8,531 bases of DNA from Candidatus Omnitrophota bacterium (GTDB lineage: Bacteria; Omnitrophota; Gorgyraeia; 2-02-FULL-51-18; JAGOUK01). The notes below the pieces were generated by a model that worked only from the letters and a program-made list of their open reading frames with translations, was not told the origin of the DNA and did no database searches. Within the stretch, counting starts at the first letter, position 1. Each line of letters begins with the position of its first letter. This document shows, piece after piece, positions 1 to 6,025 of this stretch. A program made the translations under genes and the position numbers. The stretch covers positions 1 to 8,531 of the forward strand of contig JAGOUK010000049.1 in NCBI GenBank assembly GCA_018061225.1. The letters run 5' to 3'.

Positions 1-748
1 GTGTGAGATCGGTCATATCAACGGACTCCTGATGAAGCTCTAAGAATGTCGTAGCCGCATCGGGGACGACGCGGATCACCACACGGTCGATCTTTGGCCG
101 GTCTTCAAAGTAATCCTTATTGGCATAAAGCTCCACCCGGTCCCCCGCGATCCAACGGCCGAAGCGGTAAGGACCGGTACCGACCGGATGGCGCGAGAAA
201 CGCGTGTTCATGAGATTTTCATTTTCCAAAAGATGCCTGGGAAGCATCGACATTCCCCAGCTGGCCAGCCCCGGACTAAAAGGTTCTTTGTAGGTTACGC
301 GGACCGTGAAGTCATCCGGAGTTTCAAGCTTTGCTACTTTTTCGAAGTCCCCGCCGTACGGCGTCGGCAATTCCGGGTCGGTGAGCTTGGCGTAAGTGAA
401 GGCGACATCCGCCGAGGTAAACGGGCGTCCGTCCTGCCAACGGACATCTTTGCGGAGGTGAAACACGATCGTGATCCCGCCATCCAGAATCTCCCAGGAT
501 TCCGCCAATTCCCCCTCCAGCTCCAGCGAGGGGTTGTACCGAACCAGTCCATTAAATATCCTGGCCGCGACGGCGTGTGAAGCGGAATCCGTGGCTAAAA
601 GGGGTATTAGATTGGAGGGTTCTGCCGGCGACGCGGTGACAAAGGTGTCTGCGGCCGCGGAAGCGCTCAGCGCCAGACTTGAGCACAAAATAAAAAACGC
701 CGCGAATATACTTCGCGGCGTTTTAAATTGGCTGCGCTGCAGTTGCAA
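1..748 (-). CDS. ABC transporter substrate-binding protein, peptide/nickel family 5 (3' end cut by window)
   Basis: This is the N-terminal 249 codons of a periplasmic solute-binding protein that would deliver oligopeptides or a similar ligand to an ABC importer. No ATG is available. The best start is TTG at 748-746, 16 nt after the secG stop, but no clear Shine-Dalgarno precedes it. From there residues 5-12 are basic (R5, K9, R12), residues 13-30 are hydrophobic and ASAAA-D at about 29-34 is a plausible signal-peptidase I site. The mature part shows family 5 hallmarks: a PAEPSNLIPL opening, FNGLVRYNPSLE (about 65-76), AESWEI, LRKDVRWQDGRPFTSADV (about 98-115) and the GTGPYRFGRW loop (190-199). 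Typical members are about 500-600 residues, so roughly half is missing. No permease or ATPase gene is visible, and the ligand cannot be inferred. The first codons overlap a perfect terminator-like hairpin (686-720). Family assignment is firm; the start is uncertain. Confidence 0.88.
   Translation of the reverse strand, partial: MQLQRSQFKTPRSIFAAFFILCSSLALSASAAADTFVTASPAEPSNLIPLLATDSASHAVAARIFNGLVRYNPSLELEGELAESWEILDGGITIVFHLRKDVRWQDGRPFTSADVAFTYAKLTDPELPTPYGGDFEKVAKLETPDDFTVRVTYKEPFSPGLASWGMSMLPRHLLENENLMNTRFSRHPVGTGPYRFGRWIAGDRVELYANKDYFEDRPKIDRVVIRVVPDAATTFLELHQESVDMTDLT
686..720 (-). terminator. Intrinsic terminator-like hairpin after secG, inside the next reading frame
   Basis: A perfect 9-bp stem (CGCCGCGAA at 698-706 pairing with TTCGCGGCG at 712-720, 5-nt loop) is followed on the minus strand by six T and then ATTTT. 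It lies 45 nt past the secG stop, where a factor-independent terminator for the gap-pgk-tpiA-secG operon would be expected. The stem can extend by four A-T pairs, and TTTT also follows it on the plus strand, so it could work in both directions. It falls within the proposed signal-peptide codons of the solute-binding protein: the distal arm and T-tract encode Ala-Ala-Phe-Phe-Ile-Leu. Hairpin and T-tract are read directly; function is inferred. Confidence 0.75.
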
Positions 749-764
749 CGACAGAGTGTATCCG

Positions 765-1265
765 TTACTTCTGAACTGTTTGCGCGGCGGTCTGAGCGGT
801 ATCGGCGGCTTTGACAGCTTCCGCTTTGACTGTCTCCACGACTTTGGCGCCTTCGGTCTGGGCGGTCTTGCCGGCCTCGGCCTGACTCTTCTTCGCGGCT
901 TCGGCGAGTGCCTTCACAGCGTCTTCCAGGGATTTTTTGTCCATGACTTTGCCGCCGTCAACGCCTTCCGGGCCCTGCGTGTTGAAGATCGGCTGGATGC
1001 GCGCGCCTTCCATCAACGAACGCGAGCGGCGCGAGGTCAACAGCACCAAGGAGACTGACGTGATCAAAAAGCCGATCGCGCAGTAGGAGGTCAGCTTCAT
1101 GAGCAGCGCGTTGGTCTGGGTGCCGAACAACTTTTGGGTCTGTTGAGCTCCGGATCCGCCGGCCATCTCCGAAAGTCCGCCGCCGCGGCCGGACTGGAGC
1201 AAGATCACTCCAATGAGCACGAGGCACGCGATGATGTGGAAAAAAACAAAGATCCCGTAGATCAT
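765..1265 (-). CDS. secG: Preprotein translocase subunit SecG with long Ala-rich C-terminal tail
   Basis: SecG is the small accessory subunit of the inner-membrane SecYEG channel and assists SecA-driven export. The 166-residue product has a first transmembrane helix at about 3-23, the conserved LLQSGRGGGLSEMAGGSG segment (about 22-39), LFGTQTNALL, and a second helix at about 55-76 followed by a basic RRSRS stretch. Homologues are usually about 70-115 residues. Here residues from about 84 onward form a hydrophilic, low-complexity Ala/Lys/Glu/Thr tail, probably helical and, by the expected topology, outside the membrane core. The ATG shares an ATGA overlap with the tpiA stop, indicating translational coupling, and AGGTGG at 1270-1275 is a usable ribosome binding site. 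The gene is last in the gap-pgk-tpiA-secG run and is followed by a hairpin terminator. Identity is secure; the tail has no recognised function. Confidence 0.95.
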   Translation of the reverse strand: MIYGIFVFFHIIACLVLIGVILLQSGRGGGLSEMAGGSGAQQTQKLFGTQTNALLMKLTSYCAIGFLITSVSLVLLTSRRSRSLMEGARIQPIFNTQGPEGVDGGKVMDKKSLEDAVKALAEAAKKSQAEAGKTAQTEGAKVVETVKAEAVKAADTAQTAAQTVQK

Positions 1266-2032
1266 GAGACCACCTGCTCCTGCGCGCCGCGAACAATGCC
1301 GGCGAGCGATGCCACTTCGAGGCTCGCGCCTCCAATCAGAGCACCGTCCACATCCGGCTGACGGAGCAGCTCGGAGGCGTTTTCGGGTTTCACGGAACCG
1401 CCGTAAAGGATCGGGAGTTCTTCCGACAAACCGGCGAAGTACAGCTGCCCAATCGTTTCGCGGATAAACTTATGCGCTTCCTGTGCCTGCTCGGGGGTCG
1501 CGACCTTGCCGGTCCCGATCGCCCAGACAGGCTCATAAGCGATGTAGCAGCCGGCGGCGTCTTCGGGCGAAACGCCCGCGAGCGCGCCCTTGATCTGCTT
1601 CTCAAGCACGGCGTTGGTCTTGTCCGCTTCGCGCTCCTTGAGCAGCTCACCCACGCAAATGATGGGGGTCAGGCCAAGGCTGAGCGCGGACTGAACCTTC
1701 TTATTCACGGTGGCATCTGTTTCACCGAAGAACTGACGGCGTTCGGAATGACCGATGATCACGAACTCGCAGCCGGCGTCTTTGAGCATGACGCCCGAAA
1801 CTTCGCCGGTGAAAGCGCCTTTGTCTTCCCAGTAGAGGTCCTGACCGCCAAGTTTGATGTCGGTGTCGCCAATCGCGTCATAGACGGCCGAGAGGCAGGT
1901 GAAGGACGGGCAAAGAACGATCTCCGGAGCGTCGCTGCCGAAGTTTTCGCGCTTCAAAAGGGTGGTAAATTTAACCGCTTCGCCGATGGTCTTGTTCAGT
2001 TTCCAATTGGCGGCAATGACTTTTTTTCTCAT
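1262..2032 (-). CDS. tpiA: Triosephosphate isomerase
   Basis: This cytosolic (beta/alpha)8-barrel enzyme interconverts dihydroxyacetone phosphate and glyceraldehyde 3-phosphate. The product is 256 residues, normal for the family. Catalytic residues are all present: N9 and K11 in AANWK, H95 in IIGHSERR, and E167 in AYEPVWAIGTG, which is the signature and leads into the mobile loop. The phosphate-binding GGSVKPENA segment (about 211-219) and GALIGGASL (about 230-238) follow. The start at MRKKVIAANWK is fixed by homology. An in-frame extension up to 2356 overlaps pgk and is not credible. Only 2 nt separate the pgk stop from this ATG, and the upstream sequence is A-rich with no strong Shine-Dalgarno, so translation probably depends on ribosomes finishing pgk. 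The stop overlaps the secG start by 4 nt. Confidence 0.98.
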   Translation of the reverse strand: MRKKVIAANWKLNKTIGEAVKFTTLLKRENFGSDAPEIVLCPSFTCLSAVYDAIGDTDIKLGGQDLYWEDKGAFTGEVSGVMLKDAGCEFVIIGHSERRQFFGETDATVNKKVQSALSLGLTPIICVGELLKEREADKTNAVLEKQIKGALAGVSPEDAAGCYIAYEPVWAIGTGKVATPEQAQEAHKFIRETIGQLYFAGLSEELPILYGGSVKPENASELLRQPDVDGALIGGASLEVASLAGIVRGAQEQVVS

Positions 2033-2034
2033 GG

Positions 2035-3219
2035 TTACTTTTTTTCTGGTAAGAGGTCGATGCCGGGGAGCTGTTTGCCCTCGAGATATTCGAGAGACGC
2101 TCCGCCGCCGGTGGAGATATGCGACATTTTGGGCGCGAGACCAAAGAGGGTCACGCACGCCGCGGTATCTCCGCCGCCGATGATCGACACGCAGTTGGTG
2201 TTGTTGGCCAGCGCCTGGGCGACGCCCAGCGAGCCGTTCTTGAAGTTCTTCATCTCGAACACGCCCATCGGGCCGTTCCACACAGCGGTGCGGGCATCCT
2301 TGAGCGCGTCCGCAAAAATCTTGGTCGTTTTGGGTCCGATATCGACGCCATCCCAACCATCCTTGATACCTTCTTGGATCTCGAAGGCTGCATCTTCCTT
2401 AAACTCTTGCACGGCAACATGGTCAACGGGCAGCAGAACCTTGATCCCCTTGGCGGCGGCTTTTTTGAGAATCTCTCCCGCCAGCTCCACCTTGTCTTTT
2501 TCGAAGCGCGACATGCCGATGGGGTATCCGGTGACTTTGGCGAAGGTGTAAGCCATCGCGCCGCCGATGATGATGAGGTCGACCTTGGGGATCATGTTCT
2601 CGATCAATCCGATCTTGTCAGAAACTTTGGCTCCGCCGAGGATGAGAACAAAGGGCTTAGCCGGATTCTTGGTCGCCTCGCCGAGATACTTGATCTCTTT
2701 GCCGAGGAGGAATCCCGCGCCCGAAGGCAGATGCGCGACGATGCCGGCCACGGACGCGTGCGCGCGATGGCTGGTTCCGAAAGCGTCATTGACATAAACA
2801 TCGCCGTTCAGGCTCAACGCCTTGGCAAAATTGGGCTCGTTCTTCTCTTCTTCCGCGTGGAATCTCAAGTTTTCGAGCAGGATCAGCGCGTCCTTGGGAG
2901 CGGCGGCGATCTCAGCGGCGACTTTATCCCCGACGCAATCGGAGGCCAAAACCACCGGACGGCTTAGAAGCTTGGATAAGTGAGCTGCGACGGGCTTCAG
3001 ACTGAATTCGGGAGTGGGCTTGCCCTTGGGACGGCCCAAATGGCTCATCAAAATCACGCGAGAAGCGCCGTGTTCTAACGCAAATTTAATCGTCGGGAGT
3101 GACTCGCGGATGCGGGTGTCGTCCGTGATGGCCTGATTAGCGTCGAGAGGCACATTGAAGTCCACGCGAATAAGTACGCGTTTGCCGTTTAAGTCCAAGT
3201 CCTGAATCGTCTGTTTCAT
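2035..3219 (-). CDS. pgk: Phosphoglycerate kinase
   Basis: This cytosolic enzyme transfers the acyl phosphate of 1,3-bisphosphoglycerate to ADP, giving 3-phosphoglycerate and ATP. It uses the product of gap, the preceding gene. The 394-residue length is typical for bacterial Pgk. Diagnostic segments in order: RVDFNVPLD (18-26, substrate-binding D20 and N22), SHLGRPKG (59-66), ENLRFH (116-121), GTSHRAHAS (148-156), GGAKVSDKI (195-203), WNGPMGVFE (314-322), the nucleotide-binding GGGDT (348-352), and STGGGASLEYLEGK (369-382). The ATG at 3219 has AAGGA at 3227-3231 with 7-nt spacing. It sits second in the cluster, separated from gap by 139 nt that are mostly a large palindromic repeat, and is followed after 2 nt by tpiA. 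Confidence 0.98.
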   Translation of the reverse strand: MKQTIQDLDLNGKRVLIRVDFNVPLDANQAITDDTRIRESLPTIKFALEHGASRVILMSHLGRPKGKPTPEFSLKPVAAHLSKLLSRPVVLASDCVGDKVAAEIAAAPKDALILLENLRFHAEEEKNEPNFAKALSLNGDVYVNDAFGTSHRAHASVAGIVAHLPSGAGFLLGKEIKYLGEATKNPAKPFVLILGGAKVSDKIGLIENMIPKVDLIIIGGAMAYTFAKVTGYPIGMSRFEKDKVELAGEILKKAAAKGIKVLLPVDHVAVQEFKEDAAFEIQEGIKDGWDGVDIGPKTTKIFADALKDARTAVWNGPMGVFEMKNFKNGSLGVAQALANNTNCVSIIGGGDTAACVTLFGLAPKMSHISTGGGASLEYLEGKQLPGIDLLPEKK

Positions 3220-3256
3220 GAAAAAATCCTTGTTGAACGGGTTCTAAAAATAAGTC

Positions 3257-3362
3257 GTAAATTCGATCAAAAAGCCGGAAATGCAAGGCGCGACAAGCGC
3301 CGCGTGCTACTGCACGCAAGCGCGAAGCAACGCCGCAGTTCCGGCTTTTTCATCGAATTTAC
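3257..3362. repeat. 106-bp imperfect palindromic repeat between gap and pgk
   Basis: The outer arms 3257-3280 and 3339-3362 are inverted copies matching at 23 of 24 positions (GTAAATTCGAT, one mismatch, then AAAAAGCCGGAA). The inner 58 bp is partly self-complementary and closes in a perfect 6-bp hairpin, GCGTGC-TACT-GCACGC (3302-3317). The transcript from either strand could fold into a long rod ending TTCCGGCTTTTT, which resembles an intrinsic terminator. The layout resembles REP- or MITE-like dispersed palindromes seen in many genomes; that comparison is from memory. The right arm contains the gap stop codon. In the minus direction the left arm carries TTGATC (3265-3270), 18 bp from TAGAAC (3241-3246), a weak possible promoter for pgk. 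This repeat fills nearly all of the gap-pgk spacer. Confidence 0.85.
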
Positions 3363-4387
3363 CTGGTGCCAGCTTCGACGGGAAGCTTTTTCCCGACAAA
3401 TTTGCAGAGGTCGACCACGCGGCTGGAGTAGCCCCACTCGTTGTCATACCAGCTGAACACCTTGACCAAGCGATTATTGAGCACGCTCGTCATCGCGGAA
3501 TCAATGATCGAGGAGTGTGAGTTACCGTTGAAGTCCTTCGAGACGAGCGGCAGGTCGCAAACCTCAAGGATGCCCTTGAGCTCGGCGCCGGCGGCGCGCT
3601 TGAGTTCGGCGTTGATCTCTTCCTTGGTGGTGTCCTTCTCGACTTCGCACACCAGGTCGACGAGCGAAACGTTCGGCGTCGGGACGCGGATCGCGCAGCC
3701 GTCGATCTTGCCCTTCACTTCCGGGATAACGAGCGACACGGCCTTGGCGGCGCCGGTCGTGGTCGGGATCATCGAAAGGCAGGCGGCGCGGGCGCGGCGC
3801 AAGTCTTTGTGACCGAGATCGAGCACCTGCTGGTCATTGGTGTAAGAATGGATGGTGGTCATGAAGCCCTGCTTGAAGCCGAAGCGGTTGCGCAGGACTT
3901 TGACGAACGGCGCGAGACAGTTCGTCGTGCAGGACGCGTTGGAGATGATGTGGTGGTTGGCCGCATCATACTTGTCCTCGTTGACGCCGAGAACGATGGT
4001 GATGTCCTCGTTCGTGGCGGGGGCTGAGATGATGACTTTCTTGGCTCCGCCCTTGATGTGAGCGACGGCCTTCTCTTTATCCGTGAACACGCCGGTCGAT
4101 TCGACGACGATATCCACCTTCATCTGACCCCAGGGAATCTGCGCCGGGTCACGGAACGACATCATCGAAATCTCGTGTCCGTTGACGACCAGGTTGGTGT
4201 CCTTGACCCGAACCTCGCCCTGGAAAGTACCGAGAATGGAATCATACTTCAGAAGATGCGCGTGGGTCGCGATGGGCACCGGAAGATCGTTGATCGCGAC
4301 GATCTGAATCTCGGGGTTGCCTTGCGCGGCGCGAAAAATGTTGCGGCCGATACGTCCAAAACCATTGATACCTACTCTGATGGCCAT
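3359..4387 (-). CDS. gap: Glyceraldehyde-3-phosphate dehydrogenase, type I
   Basis: This cytosolic enzyme oxidises and phosphorylates glyceraldehyde 3-phosphate to 1,3-bisphosphoglycerate. The 342-residue product has the Rossmann opening IRVGINGFGRIGRN (3-16), INDL with D34 favouring NAD, ESTGVF (96-101), the active-site ASCTTNC with nucleophile C153 (151-157), the partner H180 in TTIHSYTNDQ, RRARAACLSMIPTTTGAAKAV, and SWYDNEWGYS (312-321). The ATG at 4387 is preceded by AAGGAGG (4395-4401) at 7-nt spacing. An upstream in-frame TTG at 4480 would add 31 non-homologous residues and lies in the leader. It is the first gene of the glycolytic cluster and has its own strong promoter. Its TAA stop lies inside the right arm of the palindromic repeat, so the repeat forms the immediate 3' end of its coding region. 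Confidence 0.98.
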   Translation of the reverse strand: MAIRVGINGFGRIGRNIFRAAQGNPEIQIVAINDLPVPIATHAHLLKYDSILGTFQGEVRVKDTNLVVNGHEISMMSFRDPAQIPWGQMKVDIVVESTGVFTDKEKAVAHIKGGAKKVIISAPATNEDITIVLGVNEDKYDAANHHIISNASCTTNCLAPFVKVLRNRFGFKQGFMTTIHSYTNDQQVLDLGHKDLRRARAACLSMIPTTTGAAKAVSLVIPEVKGKIDGCAIRVPTPNVSLVDLVCEVEKDTTKEEINAELKRAAGAELKGILEVCDLPLVSKDFNGNSHSSIIDSAMTSVLNNRLVKVFSWYDNEWGYSSRVVDLCKFVGKKLPVEAGTR

Positions 4388-4394
4388 CGTTGTT

Positions 4395-4401
4395 CCTCCT
4401 T
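4395..4401 (-). promoter_or_regulatory. Shine-Dalgarno site of gap
   Basis: AAGGAGG on the minus strand, 7 nt before the ATG at 4387. It is a near-perfect anti-16S match and decides the gap start against the longer in-frame TTG option at 4480. Confidence 0.9.
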
Positions 4402-4505
4402 GATGAATACGTGAAAAATTTGGCAATACCTGGATCCAAAGACCGAACGAAAAAGTCGACAATAAGTCGGCACAGTCCAACCGGCGGTTTGATCTAGAAG
4501 CGGGA

Positions 4506-4535
4506 ATTATACCCCTGCCCCGAGGGGCAAGTCAA
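4506..4535 (-). promoter_or_regulatory. Sigma70-type promoter of the gap operon with a dyad in the spacer
   Basis: On the minus strand the -35 element TTGACT (4530-4535, 5 of 6 matches to consensus) and -10 element TATAAT (4506-4511, perfect) are 18 bp apart. Transcription would begin near 4499, giving a leader of about 110 nt before gap. The spacer holds a perfect inverted repeat, TGCCCC-TC-GGGGCA (4516-4529), placed where a regulator could block or realign polymerase. The leader (4388-4499) has only a weak CGAC-TTATT-GTCG hairpin followed by a T-run, and no recognised riboswitch. The elements are visible; activity is inferred. Confidence 0.8.
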
Positions 4536-4578
4536 ACGGAGGTTTGGGTGGGCGCGGGCCTGATGGGGCTCGGGGCGG

Positions 4579-5925
4579 TCAGATGCTGCGATGGCTGCCG
4601 TCGGCCAGAGCGATGAGGTCGGTCGCGGTCAGGGTGCCGGTGATCTTGCCGTTTTTGTTAACGACGATGATGATCTCGCTCTTGGATTCCTTGAACCTGC
4701 GAACGGCGGCGGCCAGCTGAGATTCATCTTCCATGACAATGAAGTTCTTCTTCACAATGTCGCGGATCGGACGGTCCCAGTCCTGAATCATGAGCTCCGG
4801 CACCGACAGAGCGTCCAGACGCCGGACATTCATGAGGCGCCGCTTTATATAGGAGTAGAGCTGCGTGTTGGGCACCTGCTTGTAGCTCACGGGGACCGGG
4901 GGAACCGGTTTACCCTCGGCAAATGCCAAATGGGATTCAAAAGCGGATGTTTTGTACTGGTTCTCAGTCGTCAAAAGGTATCGGAGCGAGCTGTCCGGCA
5001 CCAGTTCCCCCTCCCCTTCGGGGATGGCGGAGAGGTAACACATTTCGTACGCGTCATCCATCGTGAGCATCAGTTCTTTGTAGCCGCGGCCGATGTAGTA
5101 GGCCAGCTCCTGATCCTGATCTTTGAACTCGGTGGCGTACTTTTCAAGTGTATCGATCGCATCGGCCAAAAAAACCCCTAGCGCCACGTCCATGTTGTAC
5201 AGAATACCCGCCATAACGATCGCCGCGTCATCGGATTGTCCGGGTCCCACGCGGTGGCGGATATAAAAGTACCGGGTGAGGTCCCCCATGTCCGGATCGT
5301 ACTCATCCATGATCAGCCCCTGCTTCCGGAAGTCTTCAATCTCGTGTTCATGCGCATCATGCGCAAGATGCTCGCCATCCATATTCATGCTGGACATGAT
5401 GTTGGCATTGACGAAGTACAGCTTTCCTCCGCCGATCTTGATCTGATAACGCGCTTCCGTTTCCTTACGAACTTCAATATTGTCTCTCAGTCCGCCGAGG
5501 AAAATCCCCCGGAGAATGTCGCGCGCGTTGACACGCCGGTCACGGAACATGTCCATCCCCAGGAAGGGCTCGCCCTTGTGATTCACAAGCCGATCGCGCT
5601 TTTCGCCGTGCATGACAGTCTTTACAAAATCCACGATTTCGTCGATGAGCCCCTGCCGGTAGGCCTTGGTCTTCACCGGATCGCGCTTCAGGGCGCGCAC
5701 CACATCATCTATGTTTGTATTTACGTAGGCGCGCTTATTGAAGACGCCCGCGCCGTTATGCGCGCGGCCTTCAATCGATTGGACAAAAATCATGTCCGAG
5801 ACGTCGTTGGAGGTGATCAGTTTTTCGTGGGAACGGATGAGCTCGAAGTCCTTGCGGATGAGTTCCGCCGGAGCGATATCCTTGCGGAAGTCACGCGGCT
5901 GCGCGCCGCCCGGGACGGAGTTCAT
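4579..5925 (-). CDS. Uncharacterised protein with a C-terminal single CBS-like domain
   Basis: I do not recognise the family of most of this protein. From the ATG at 5925 it is 448 residues, acidic and soluble, with no signal peptide or convincing membrane helix. The last ~70 residues look like one CBS domain: a hydrophobic IRDIVKKNFIVMEDES opening, a helix at about 402-413, then IIIVVNKNGKITGTLTATDLIAL (about 418-440) in the usual strand-Gly-helix layout. CBS domains normally pair as Bateman modules that bind adenine nucleotides, so a lone one suggests dimerisation. Residues about 184-199 are rich in His and acidic residues (H186, H189, H192, H194), a possible metal site. A longer in-frame GTG start at 5976 exists, but it overlaps a likely -10 element. 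Neither start has a clear Shine-Dalgarno. It lies upstream of the gap promoter with no clear terminator between, and it is divergent from the outer-membrane transporter gene. Confidence 0.8.
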   Translation of the reverse strand: MNSVPGGAQPRDFRKDIAPAELIRKDFELIRSHEKLITSNDVSDMIFVQSIEGRAHNGAGVFNKRAYVNTNIDDVVRALKRDPVKTKAYRQGLIDEIVDFVKTVMHGEKRDRLVNHKGEPFLGMDMFRDRRVNARDILRGIFLGGLRDNIEVRKETEARYQIKIGGGKLYFVNANIMSSMNMDGEHLAHDAHEHEIEDFRKQGLIMDEYDPDMGDLTRYFYIRHRVGPGQSDDAAIVMAGILYNMDVALGVFLADAIDTLEKYATEFKDQDQELAYYIGRGYKELMLTMDDAYEMCYLSAIPEGEGELVPDSSLRYLLTTENQYKTSAFESHLAFAEGKPVPPVPVSYKQVPNTQLYSYIKRRLMNVRRLDALSVPELMIQDWDRPIRDIVKKNFIVMEDESQLAAAVRRFKESKSEIIIVVNKNGKITGTLTATDLIALADGSHRSI

Positions 5926-5948
5926 GAAGCCGAGTGAAGGAGAGGTGT

Positions 5949-5977
5949 TTGATGTCTCACTGTATAAAGTATACACT
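5949..5977 (+). promoter_or_regulatory. Possible promoter for the outer-membrane transporter gene
   Basis: On the plus strand TTGATG (5949-5954, 4 of 6) is 17 bp from TACACT (5972-5977, 4 of 6). Transcription would begin near 5984, about 42 nt before the ATG at 6026, which supports that start over the in-frame ATG at 5978. The element overlaps the minus-strand promoter of the CBS-domain gene, so the two would compete. Confidence 0.4.
5961..5975. repeat. Short palindrome in the divergent control region
   Basis: TGTATA-AAG-TATACA is a perfect 6-bp inverted repeat with a 3-bp centre. It covers the minus-strand -10 element and partly overlaps the plus-strand -10. Its size and position fit an operator for a dimeric regulator, but AT-rich promoter sequence can form such repeats by chance. 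Confidence 0.45.
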
Positions 5978-5996
5978 ATGCTCTCGAACCAAACAA
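5968..5996 (-). promoter_or_regulatory. Promoter for the CBS-domain gene
   Basis: On the minus strand TTGTTT (5991-5996) is 17 bp from TATACT (5968-5973; 5 of 6 matches to the -10 consensus). Transcription would start near 5961, leaving about a 36-nt leader before the ATG at 5925. The alternative GTG start at 5976 would lie upstream of that start point. The -35 match is weak (3 of 6), so the assignment rests mainly on the -10 and spacing. Confidence 0.5.
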
Positions 5997-6025
5997 AACA
6001 TGATCTTCTTCACAAATTTTTAACA

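Noticed and set aside
334..552. Minus-strand 72-codon open frame within the solute-binding-protein gene.
   Set aside because: Out of frame with the clear family 5 binding-protein reading, which is open through the whole region.
2033..2356. In-frame upstream extension of tpiA (about 108 extra residues).
   Set aside because: It overlaps pgk in another frame, has no homology-like content, and the canonical MRKKVIAANWK start lies at 2032.
1472..2551. Long plus-strand open frame (359 codons) antisense to tpiA and pgk.
   Set aside because: High-GC shadow of two unmistakable genes; no ribosome binding site and no recognisable domain.
4388..4480. In-frame 31-residue extension of gap from a TTG codon.
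   Set aside because: The consensus Shine-Dalgarno at 4395-4401 and the conserved MAIRVGINGFG opening place the start at 4387; the extension lies in the leader.
5926..5976. GTG start at 5976 for the CBS-domain protein.
   Set aside because: The GTG overlaps the likely minus-strand -10 element and would leave 1 bp to the longest divergent start. The added 17 residues look non-conserved in character. Kept as an alternative, not excluded.
5738..6025. Upstream extension of the transporter reading frame.
   Set aside because: It runs antisense through the CBS-domain gene; the signal peptide and promoter-like elements favour the start at 6026, with 5978 as the only reasonable alternative.
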